Of a stretch of DNA of 5,459 nt, positions 1 to 4,942 are shown in pieces. The translations under genes were made by a program, and so were the position numbers. The notes beneath the pieces were generated by a model. It made no database searches and was not told where the DNA came from. It was given only the letters and a program-made list of their open reading frames with translations. Each line of letters begins with the position of its first letter. Position 1 is the first letter of the stretch. The DNA comes from Oscillospiraceae bacterium. GTDB taxonomy: Bacteria > Bacillota > Clostridia > Oscillospirales > Ruminococcaceae. Where the stretch lies: NCBI GenBank assembly GCA_016295545.1, contig JAEDLA010000114.1:1-5459 (forward strand), written 5' to 3'.

Positions 1-36
1 AGTTTTATCGACATTTTATTGCCAGTGTAATAATCA

Positions 37-474
37 CTAAGATTCCAAAACAACGGTAAATGGTCCGTCATTAACAAGCTCCACTTTCATATCAGCACCA
101 AAAATCCCTGTTTCTACGTGCTTTCCCTTACTGCGGCAGTAGCCGGCAAAGTAATTGTATAGGCTTTCGGCAATGTCAGGCTTTGCTGCCTGAGTAAAAT
201 TAGGACGGTTTCCCTTGCGGCAGTCAGCATACAATGTAAACTGCGACACCACAAGAAGCTCCCCTCCCACCTGTTCAAGGGACAGATTTATTTTATCGTT
301 TTCATCGGAGAAGATTCGCAGGTTAATTATCTTATCAGCAAGTCTGCGGCAGTCCTCCTCGGTATCGCCCTCTCCCACGCCAAGAAGCAGAAGATATCCT
401 TTCCCGATTTTTCCGCAGATTTTCCCGTCAACCGTTACAGAAGCGGAGCTCACTCTCTGAACAACTATCCTCAT
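37..474 (-). CDS. dtd: D-aminoacyl-tRNA deacylase (DTD)
   Basis: This cytoplasmic enzyme hydrolyses D-amino acids (and glycine mischarged on tRNA-Ala) from tRNAs, keeping them out of translation. The 145-residue length is normal for bacterial DTD. The N-terminus [15 protein letters not shown] is typical of the family. The two signature motifs are intact: SQFTLYAD at residues 77-84, and NDGPFT at 135-140, which carries the Gly-cisPro pair (G137-P138) that gives chiral selectivity. The ATG at 474 is supported by AGGAGG at 480-485, which lies inside the last codons of the upstream sirtuin gene. The gap between the two genes is a single base, so translation is probably coupled. It is the last recognisable gene of the minus-strand operon. 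Only 36 bases follow it in the window and they show no terminator hairpin. Family assignment is secure. Confidence 0.97.
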   Translation of the reverse strand: MRIVVQRVSSASVTVDGKICGKIGKGYLLLLGVGEGDTEEDCRRLADKIINLRIFSDENDKINLSLEQVGGELLVVSQFTLYADCRKGNRPNFTQAAKPDIAESLYNYFAGYCRSKGKHVETGIFGADMKVELVNDGPFTVVLES

Positions 475-475
475 T

Positions 476-1195
476 TCAGCCTCCTATGTGAGAGAAAACT
501 TCGCCTATCTTCTCATGGATAAGCAGGTCGGCTCTGCTGTCTGCCGGAGTTGTGGACATATTTATTATTATCAGGTGCTTTCCTCTGAAATAATTGATAA
601 GTCCCGAAGCCGGATAAACATTAAGTGAAGTTCCTCCTATTATGAGAGTATCAGCCTTTGCAATGGCATTTACAGCTCCTGTAACAGTGCTGTCGTCCAG
701 TGCCTCCTCATATAGAACAACATCAGGCTTGACAATACCGCCGCAGCTGCACCTCGGTATTCCCTCTGACTTTAAAATAAATTCTGCGTCATATTGTTTA
801 CGGCACTTCATGCAGTAATTTCTGTGGATACTTCCGTGAAGCTCATAAACCTTTCGACTGCCTGCCAGCTGATGAAGTCCGTCAATATTCTGAGTTACAA
901 CAGCTTTCAGAACGCCCTTTTTTTCAAGCTCTGCAAGCTTTATATGTGCAGTATTCGGCTTTACATCGGGAAATATCATTTTATTGCGGTAAAAGCGGTA
1001 AAACTCCTCCGTATTCTCCATAAAAAAGCTGTGGCTCAGTATCTGCTCCGGAGGATAGTCATACTGCTGATTGTACAGTCCGTCAACGCTGCGGAAGTCC
1101 GGAATACCGCTTTCAGTGGAAACACCTGCACCGCCGAAAAATACGATATTCTCAGAACTGCCGGTTATTTCACAGAATTTTTCTATATTATCCAT
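476..1195 (-). CDS. cobB: Sirtuin, NAD-dependent protein deacetylase/deacylase (Sir2 family)
   Basis: It removes acyl groups from protein lysines using NAD+, yielding nicotinamide and O-acyl-ADP-ribose, in the cytoplasm. At 239 residues it is a minimal bacterial Sir2. Visible elements in order are the NAD-binding loop [16 protein letters not shown] (21-36), PNTAH (80-84), TQNIDGLH (101-108), catalytic His120 in ELHGS, a zinc site C128-x2-C131-x17-C149-x-C151, KPDVVLYEE (156-164) and the NAD-binding [11 protein letters not shown]. All key residues are present. The YDYPPE segment replaces the Tyr/Arg pair that marks SIRT5-like desuccinylases, and the overall pattern resembles Sir2 of Thermotoga maritima (class U), so deacetylase activity is the better guess. 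This class assignment is inference. It starts 4 bp after yjbQ, with AAGGG in the last yjbQ codons as the likely ribosome binding site. The symbol cobB reflects family usage. Confidence 0.95.
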   Translation of the reverse strand: MDNIEKFCEITGSSENIVFFGGAGVSTESGIPDFRSVDGLYNQQYDYPPEQILSHSFFMENTEEFYRFYRNKMIFPDVKPNTAHIKLAELEKKGVLKAVVTQNIDGLHQLAGSRKVYELHGSIHRNYCMKCRKQYDAEFILKSEGIPRCSCGGIVKPDVVLYEEALDDSTVTGAVNAIAKADTLIIGGTSLNVYPASGLINYFRGKHLIIINMSTTPADSRADLLIHEKIGEVFSHIGG

Positions 1196-1199
1196 AATC

Positions 1200-1595
1200 T
1201 CAGCCCTTCATTATCTTAACATAAAATTTTCTTGTTCTTGGTCCGTCAAATTCGCAGAAGTAAACGCCCTGCCATGTTCCGAGAAGCGGTTTGCCCTTTC
1301 TGATTATTATTACTTCGCTTGCACCTACGGCAGAGGATTTCAGGTGTGCGTCGGAATTTCCCTCTCTGTGGCGAAAAATCTCCATATCGGGAAAAATCCT
1401 GTCCATTCCTGCAACGAAGTCGCTCCTGACATCGGGATCAGCATTTTCATTGATAGTTACAGCCGCTGTGGTATGTGGACAGAACACCACGCAGATTCCC
1501 TCGTTCACACCGCTTTCCTTGATTGCCTCGCATAGTTCAGAGGTAATGTCCACAAGTCCCTGAGAGGGTGTATTAAGCTTATATTCAAATATCAT
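1200..1595 (-). CDS. yjbQ: YjbQ/UPF0047 family protein
   Basis: This is a 131-residue member of the UPF0047 family (Pfam PF01894). The family signature GTWQGVYFCEFDGPR is at 106-120. The conserved pocket residues are seen in PHTTAAVTINENADP (40-54, His41, Glu50, Asp53) and HREGNSDAH (76-84, two histidines). These fit a metal or phosphate site, but the physiological role is unsettled. E. coli YjbQ was reported to have weak thiamine-phosphate synthase activity in vivo, and many databases call the family 'secondary thiamine-phosphate synthase'. No thiamine gene is seen nearby. The ATG overlaps the nth stop by 4 bp (ATGA) and is preceded by AAGGAGG with a 7-base gap, so the start is firm. Family membership is certain and the function is not. 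Confidence 0.93.
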   Translation of the reverse strand: MIFEYKLNTPSQGLVDITSELCEAIKESGVNEGICVVFCPHTTAAVTINENADPDVRSDFVAGMDRIFPDMEIFRHREGNSDAHLKSSAVGASEVIIIRKGKPLLGTWQGVYFCEFDGPRTRKFYVKIMKG

Positions 1596-2242
1596 TTTCT
1601 TTCCTCCTTAGCATTGGCTTTATAATACCGGCAGAAGTAATTCAGCGGACATTCTCCGCATTTCGGACCTCTTGCACGGCAGATATCTCTGCCGAACTGC
1701 ACTATCTGGTGACAGAAATGAGAGGATATTTCAGGCGGAATAACCTTTACAAGGTCCTTTTCCACCTTTGCAGGCTCTTTGTTCTCGGTAAGTCCCAGCC
1801 GCCCTGTTATCCTTATGCAGTGGGTATCGGTGACTATTGCCGGCTTTCCCCAGACATCTCCCATCATCAGATTTGCAGTTTTTCTGCCGATTCCCGGAAG
1901 CGTAAGAAGCTCCTCCATAGTCTGCGGCACTTCACCGCCGAAGTCCGCAAGCAGCTTTTCTGCCATTTCTTTAAGGCTTTTTGCCTTTGTATGATAGAAG
2001 CCGCAGGGCTTCACGTCCTGTTCAAGCTCCGCAAGGTCAGCGCCGGCAAAGGCTTCAAGAGTGGGATATTTCTTAAAAAGCGTTTCTGTTACAACATTCA
2101 CCCTTGCGTCTGTACACTGTGCAGAAAGCCTTGCCGCAAACATAAGCTCATAGGGCTTTGAAAAATTCAGGGAGCATTTAACGTCCGGATATATTTTTTC
2201 CAGCTCCATGCAGGCAAGCTCTGCAATTTTTTTCTTTGTCAT
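1592..2242 (-). CDS. nth: Endonuclease III (DNA glycosylase/AP lyase)
   Basis: This base-excision repair enzyme removes oxidised pyrimidines such as thymine glycol and cleaves the abasic site by beta-elimination. The 216-residue length matches the family. The helix-hairpin-helix LPGIGRKTAN (115-124) contains the catalytic lysine K121, and VTDTH (137-141) contains the catalytic aspartate D139. They correspond to K120 and D138 of E. coli Nth. The [4Fe-4S] loop is complete: C188-x6-C195-x2-C198-x5-C204. LSAQCTDARVN (39-49) is the usual N-terminal family motif. The ATG overlaps the stop of the radical SAM gene by 4 bp and has AAGGAGG about 10 bases upstream. Repair of oxidised bases fits the rubrerythrin and Fe-S genes nearby, although nth sits in many unrelated contexts in clostridia. 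Confidence 0.97.
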   Translation of the reverse strand: MTKKKIAELACMELEKIYPDVKCSLNFSKPYELMFAARLSAQCTDARVNVVTETLFKKYPTLEAFAGADLAELEQDVKPCGFYHTKAKSLKEMAEKLLADFGGEVPQTMEELLTLPGIGRKTANLMMGDVWGKPAIVTDTHCIRITGRLGLTENKEPAKVEKDLVKVIPPEISSHFCHQIVQFGRDICRARGPKCGECPLNYFCRYYKANAKEERK

Positions 2243-3195
2243 TTTAACACCGCCTCCTTATTGTATTTCTTTCCCTGCCATGTATCAAGCTCCGCCATGC
2301 GCCTGTCAATACCGCCAAGAACTGATATTTTGTCAGCACTCCACATCGGAGCTGTCAGCTTTGATTTATCTCCGTCTCCGGTAATGCGCTCAATAACTGT
2401 TTCAGGAGGAAGAAGCTCCAGCTGACGGATTACAGTATCGATATACTCCTCCTTAGTCAGCAGATGAAAGCTGCCGTTTCCGTAAATTTCCGCAAGGCGT
2501 GTTCCTCTGATAACATGAAGCATTTGTATTTTTACAGCGTCAGGCTTCATCTTTCCCACCTGATAAGCCGTTTCGGTCATCATTTCGGCTGTCTCACCGG
2601 GCAGTCCGTCAATAATGTGCAGACATACCCTTATTCCTGCTTCTTTCAGCCTGTTATAGCCATCCATGAACTCCCCGTGTGAGCATTGCCGGTTAATGTA
2701 GTCAATAGTTGAATCATGGACGCTCTGTAGTCCAAGCTCCACCGTCAGATTTGTCATTCTGTCTATCCGGCAAAGGCAGTCAATCACGTCCTCCGGCAGG
2801 CAGTCTGCCCTTGTGCCAATTGAAATTCCGTAAACATGACTGTTTTTCAGCACGGAGCTGTACAGCTCATAAAGCCTGTCCGCAGGAGCATAGGTGTTTG
2901 TATTTGCCTGAAAATAGGCGTTTACTTTAACATCTTCACCATATTTGGACGAAAGCCTTTTCAGCTCCTTTTCAAGCTGTTCCTCCGGAGATAATCCTCC
3001 GCTGGTGAAATATCCGCTGCCTGAATCGCAGAAGATACAGCCCCCTGTGCCCTTGCTGCCGTCAATATTGGGACAGGTAAATCCGCAGTCCAGAACAGCC
3101 TTGTATATCTTCCGTCCGAATCTCACCTTATTATAATAGCTGAGAGTATGGTATCTCTTATTATCGCAGGAGTATTCAAAAGGATTATTTTTCAC
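2239..3195 (-). CDS. Radical SAM protein, YhcC/YtqA type (TIGR01212, COG1242)
   Basis: This 318-residue radical SAM enzyme is of the Elp3-related YhcC/YtqA family. The cluster motif is in CPNIDGSKGTGGCIFC (C41-x11-C53-x2-C56), whose cysteines should hold the [4Fe-4S] cluster that cleaves S-adenosylmethionine. Further family blocks are YFQANTNTYAP (residues ~94-104), IGTRADCLPE, VELGLQS and HIIDGLPGET. The start codon is GTG (3195), overlapping the stop of the phosphatase gene by 4 bp (GTGA). GGAGGGA at 3201-3207 lies 5 bases upstream, which decides this start. The exact reaction is not established from sequence. From memory, B. subtilis YtqA has been linked to wobble-uridine (mnm5U34-type) tRNA modification. 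If that holds here, the enzyme would share a tRNA theme with dtd in the same operon. Family call is secure; the tRNA role is tentative. Confidence 0.92.
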   Translation of the reverse strand: MKNNPFEYSCDNKRYHTLSYYNKVRFGRKIYKAVLDCGFTCPNIDGSKGTGGCIFCDSGSGYFTSGGLSPEEQLEKELKRLSSKYGEDVKVNAYFQANTNTYAPADRLYELYSSVLKNSHVYGISIGTRADCLPEDVIDCLCRIDRMTNLTVELGLQSVHDSTIDYINRQCSHGEFMDGYNRLKEAGIRVCLHIIDGLPGETAEMMTETAYQVGKMKPDAVKIQMLHVIRGTRLAEIYGNGSFHLLTKEEYIDTVIRQLELLPPETVIERITGDGDKSKLTAPMWSADKISVLGGIDRRMAELDTWQGKKYNKEAVLK

Positions 3196-3773
3196 CTTGC
3201 TCCCTCCAGCCGTTTTGGTCTGGAGGAATAATATTTATCCACAGTTTTGTCCGAAATCAGTGCAGCAGCAACTCCTGCGGCAGCTCCTGCAACAACATCA
3301 CTGGGATAGTGAACTCCCACATAAACTCTTGAAAGGGATATCATAACGCCTGTTATAAATGCCGGAACGCCTATTTTCTTTGGCGCACGCATAAGGAGAA
3401 TAAGTCCGGCGGCAATAGAGCTTGTGGTATGTCCTGACGGAAAAGACCAGTCTGTGGGAGCTGAAATAAGCGTCTGCAACCCCTCGATAACATCAAAGGG
3501 ACGTGGTCGCTTTACAGCATTTTTTGTTGTCAGATTTGTTATAAGCGCTCCTATGCAAAGAGAGCTGCCCAGCTTTATGCCTGTTTTCCGGTATTTATTT
3601 GTTGCTGCAAGGAGAACTGTGGTTCCTCCCCACAAAATACCCTTGTCCCCCAGCGATGTAATTACCTTCATAACTGCGTCCAGATGGGTGCTGCGGAGCT
3701 TCTCCTGAATAAACAGGAGTATGTCGTCCTCAATTTCAAAAACGCCCTCACTGGAATTGAATTTTATCAGCAT
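3192..3773 (-). CDS. PAP2-family membrane phosphatase (lipid or undecaprenyl-pyrophosphate phosphatase type)
   Basis: This 193-residue integral membrane protein carries the complete PAP2 acid phosphatase signature: K84-x6-R91-P92 (KNAVKRPRP), PSGH at 112-115, and SRVYVGVHYPSD at 148-159 with nucleophile His155 and Asp159. Hydrophobic stretches near 46-58, 68-82, 118-128, 134-147 and 160-175 fit the usual helical bundle. It probably dephosphorylates a membrane lipid phosphate, such as undecaprenyl pyrophosphate, phosphatidate or phosphatidylglycerophosphate. The substrate cannot be told from sequence, and no cell-wall gene lies nearby. The ATG at 3773 is preceded by AAGGGTGAG and lies 17 bp after the regulator stop. 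The C-terminus is short and basic (SSRPKRLEGAR), probably cytoplasmic. No broken motif is seen. Confidence 0.92.
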   Translation of the reverse strand: MLIKFNSSEGVFEIEDDILLFIQEKLRSTHLDAVMKVITSLGDKGILWGGTTVLLAATNKYRKTGIKLGSSLCIGALITNLTTKNAVKRPRPFDVIEGLQTLISAPTDWSFPSGHTTSSIAAGLILLMRAPKKIGVPAFITGVMISLSRVYVGVHYPSDVVAGAAAGVAAALISDKTVDKYYSSRPKRLEGAR

Positions 3774-3790
3774 ATAAACTCACCCTTATT

Positions 3791-4450
3791 TTAAATTCCG
3801 CTTCTCACTAACCGGAAGCTTCTTTTATCGATTTTCAGTATTCCCTTATTTTTCAGCTTTGTTATCTCTCTTTGGAGTGCGCTGCGGTTTACGCAGAGAT
3901 AGTCGGACAGTGCCGTTGTGGAAAAGGGTATCTGCGGCACTTCACCGTCAGGAGTCTTATCCTCTATAATTTCAAGACAGCTCAGCAGCTTTCCCTCAAT
4001 TGACCGCTGGCTGAGTACCTCAACACGCTCACTGAGAGCTACAGTTTTTTCTGACATCAGCTCCAGCATATTTTCCACCACCTGAGAATGACAGCGGCAG
4101 GCATTTTCACAGCGTTTTGTCAGCTCGGAATACCTTACGAACATTATCTCACAGTCATTTTCGCATATCAGCTCCATACCGCTGCGGACTGCCGAGGCTG
4201 CCGTAAAGATACTGCCGAAAACTCCCCTTTCGCCGAAAGCTTCAAGGATAGCACGATTTCCGTTTATATCATACCGAACAGCGATAACTCTGCCGCTGAG
4301 GACGATGCCGACATAATCAGTTAAAATAGATGTATCGGAAATGCGGCTGCCTGATTTATATTTTTTAAATTCGGCGTTAAAGCATTGAACCATTCTCCGG
4401 CAATCATGTATATCAATTCCACTGAAAAGTATATTTTCTTCCGGAAGCAT
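3791..4450 (-). CDS. Crp/Fnr-family transcriptional regulator
   Basis: This 219-residue regulator has a cyclic-nucleotide-binding-like beta barrel (about 27-110), a dimer helix (about 120-145) and a C-terminal winged helix-turn-helix (about 176-213). The recognition helix is in LCVNRSALQREITKLKNKGIL (185-205). The Arg positions of the CRP R-E-x3-R pattern are kept (R189, R194), but the Glu is replaced by Ser190. The barrel lacks the RxS phosphate-binding signature of cAMP-binding CRP, so cAMP is unlikely to be the ligand. A cysteine cluster, CENACRCH (114-121), precedes the dimer helix. An ATG at 4534 would be in frame, but it lies upstream of the predicted transcription start. The ATG at 4450 has AAGGAG 8 bases upstream and begins MLPEEN, so it is preferred. 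The gene heads a seven-gene operon and diverges from a glycyl-radical-like gene. A role sensing oxygen, redox state or reactive nitrogen is inferred. Confidence 0.92.
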   Translation of the reverse strand: MLPEENILFSGIDIHDCRRMVQCFNAEFKKYKSGSRISDTSILTDYVGIVLSGRVIAVRYDINGNRAILEAFGERGVFGSIFTAASAVRSGMELICENDCEIMFVRYSELTKRCENACRCHSQVVENMLELMSEKTVALSERVEVLSQRSIEGKLLSCLEIIEDKTPDGEVPQIPFSTTALSDYLCVNRSALQREITKLKNKGILKIDKRSFRLVRSGI

Positions 4451-4466
4451 AAAAAAATCTCCTTTT

Positions 4467-4482
4467 TGTTGCTTATGCAACA
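4467..4482. promoter_or_regulatory. Perfect 16-bp palindrome, candidate Crp/Fnr-type operator
   Basis: TGTTGC-TTAT-GCAACA is a perfect inverted repeat (6-bp arms, 4-bp centre) of the same total length as the CRP consensus TGTGA-N6-TCACA. It lies between the regulator and the divergent 87-residue gene. It falls at about +12 to +27 of the regulator promoter, a repressing position. Its centre (4474.5) is at -41.5 from the start predicted for the plus-strand gene, the class II activator position. In the regulator mRNA it could also form a hairpin just ahead of the ribosome binding site, so an RNA role is an alternative. Confidence 0.7.
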
Positions 4483-4499
4483 GATTTTCTCTTAATCCT

Positions 4500-4528
4500 A
4501 TGATACAATAATTACAGACGAAAGTCAA
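4500..4528 (-). promoter_or_regulatory. Sigma-A-type promoter of the regulator-led operon
   Basis: On the minus strand, TTGACT (4528-4523) and TATCAT (4505-4500) are separated by exactly 17 bp, one mismatch each from the consensus hexamers. The predicted start is near 4493, giving a leader of about 43 bases that contains the palindrome at 4467-4482 and the AAGGAG site. No other comparably good promoter was noticed within the operon, so it may serve all seven genes. Confidence 0.75.
4501..4509 (+). promoter_or_regulatory. Extended -10 promoter for the glycyl-radical-like gene
   Basis: TGATACAAT fits an extended -10 element (TGn-TACAAT, one mismatch from TATAAT). The predicted start is about 4516, giving a leader of roughly 42 bases before the ATG at 4558. 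No good -35 hexamer is present at the right distance (CAGATT at 4481-4486), as often found at activator-dependent promoters. The -10 box overlaps the -10 box of the opposing promoter (4500-4505) by two bases, so the two polymerases should compete. Confidence 0.5.
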
Positions 4529-4557
4529 GTACATTACAGTAATTTGGAGGTATTCTT

Positions 4558-4821
4558 ATGAAAATAAATGTAATCGGCGAAAACATCAGTCAGGACGAAA
4601 TAAACGCTTACATAGATTATGGCAGAAAAAAGTATCACGGCAGAGAGATAACTGAGCTGAGCATTAAAACTGACGGCGATTATGCTGACCTGCAGTTTAA
4701 GTTTGCTGATATTCCTTTCGACAGAATAAGACGTATTACAGGCTATCTTGTTGGTACGACAGAGCGCTTCAACAACGCTAAGCGTGCTGAAGAACATGAC
4801 AGAATAAAGCACTCAGTCTAA
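4558..4821 (+). CDS. Small NrdD-like protein, stand-alone glycyl-radical-type domain
   Basis: This 87-residue cytoplasmic protein has a C-terminal part (about 57-85) resembling the very end of anaerobic ribonucleoside-triphosphate reductase NrdD. RRITGYL (58-64), RFNNAK (70-75) and RIKH (82-85) match, in order, the NrdD pattern RRVxGYLG...FNxGK...RVKH around its radical glycine. Gly62 would be the equivalent of that glycine. Residues 1-55 are a short alpha/beta segment of unknown role. There is no cysteine at all, so neither the Zn ribbon nor the thiyl-radical barrel of NrdD is present and it cannot reduce ribonucleotides alone. Small clostridial proteins of this kind are, to my recollection, often annotated as 'anaerobic ribonucleoside-triphosphate reductase'. 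GGAGG at 4546-4550, 7 bases before the ATG, supports the start. It diverges from the Crp/Fnr regulator and precedes rubrerythrin on the same strand. Whether a radical forms on Gly62 is unproven. Confidence 0.85.
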   Translation: MKINVIGENISQDEINAYIDYGRKKYHGREITELSIKTDGDYADLQFKFADIPFDRIRRITGYLVGTTERFNNAKRAEEHDRIKHSV

Positions 4822-4823
4822 AG

Positions 4824-4848
4824 AATTTCATTTAAAAATATTGAAATT
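4824..4848. repeat. AT-rich inverted repeat overlapping the rubrerythrin -35 region
   Basis: AATTTCA (4824-4830) and TGAAATT (4842-4848) form a 7-bp inverted repeat with an 11-base loop, just after the stop of the small gene. The right arm covers the -35 box TTGAAA and is part of a smaller palindrome GAAATTTC (4843-4850). It has no GC-rich stem or T-run, so it is a poor terminator. It may be an operator, or chance in AT-rich DNA. Confidence 0.3.
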
Positions 4849-4869
4849 TCCCCAAACCTGTGCTATAAT
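4841..4869 (+). promoter_or_regulatory. Strong sigma-A-type promoter of rubrerythrin
   Basis: TTGAAA (4841-4846) and a perfect TATAAT (4864-4869) are 17 bp apart, with TG one base before the -10 box (TGC-TATAAT, an extended -10). The predicted start is about 4876, giving a leader of about 63 bases. This is the strongest promoter in the window, as expected for an abundant stress protein, and it makes rubrerythrin transcription independent of the gene upstream. Confidence 0.85.
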
Positions 4870-4879
4870 AAAATCAGTA

Positions 4880-4906
4880 TCCGGATTTCTGCATAATTCG
4901 TCCGGA
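4880..4906 (+). repeat. Paired TCCGGA elements in the rubrerythrin leader
   Basis: TCCGGA occurs at 4880-4885 and again at 4901-4906. Each copy is itself palindromic, so the pair is both a direct and an inverted repeat with starts 21 bp apart, about two helical turns. In the mRNA they could pair as a 6-bp GC-rich stem with a 15-base loop near the 5' end, perhaps stabilising the message. In DNA they could be tandem protein sites. No T-run follows, so it is not an intrinsic terminator. Confidence 0.4.
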
Positions 4907-4927
4907 ACTTCAAAATTACTTACGGAG

Positions 4928-4942
4928 GTATAATTATTATGA
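4928..4942. promoter_or_regulatory. PerR-box-like sequence over the rubrerythrin start codon
   Basis: GTATAAT-T-ATTATGA matches the PerR consensus TTATAAT-N-ATTATAA at 12 of 14 defined positions. It spans the gap between the ribosome binding site (GGAGG, 4924-4928) and the ATG at 4939. PerR control of reverse rubrerythrins is known in Clostridium acetobutylicum. The position, about +53 to +67, is late for an operator and the stretch is AT-rich, so chance similarity is possible. Confidence 0.35.

Noticed and set aside
1..14. Possible start of another minus-strand gene (ATG at 14-12)
   Set aside because: Only four codons are visible and there is no ribosome binding site upstream, so it cannot be supported.
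1709..2161. 150-codon plus-strand open frame opposite nth
   Set aside because: It runs antisense to nth, whose catalytic and Fe-S motifs are complete. Its translation is rich in Cys, Leu and Phe in no recognisable pattern.
3774..3790. Terminator or separate promoter between the regulator and the phosphatase gene
   Set aside because: The 17-bp gap holds only the phosphatase ribosome binding site. No stem with a T-run is present.
4451..4534. Longer regulator start at ATG 4534, adding 28 residues
   Set aside because: The extension would cross the predicted promoter, transcription start and palindrome, it has no good ribosome binding site, and its residues do not resemble the family. The ATG at 4450 has AAGGAG at proper spacing.
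4534..4812. Open frame on the minus strand opposite the glycyl-radical-like gene
   Set aside because: It lies antisense to a gene with recognisable family motifs and a good ribosome binding site, and its translation resembles no known protein.
4841..4870. PerR box at the rubrerythrin -10 region
   Set aside because: The left half resembles the consensus only because of the TATAAT box, and the right half (AAATCAG) does not match.
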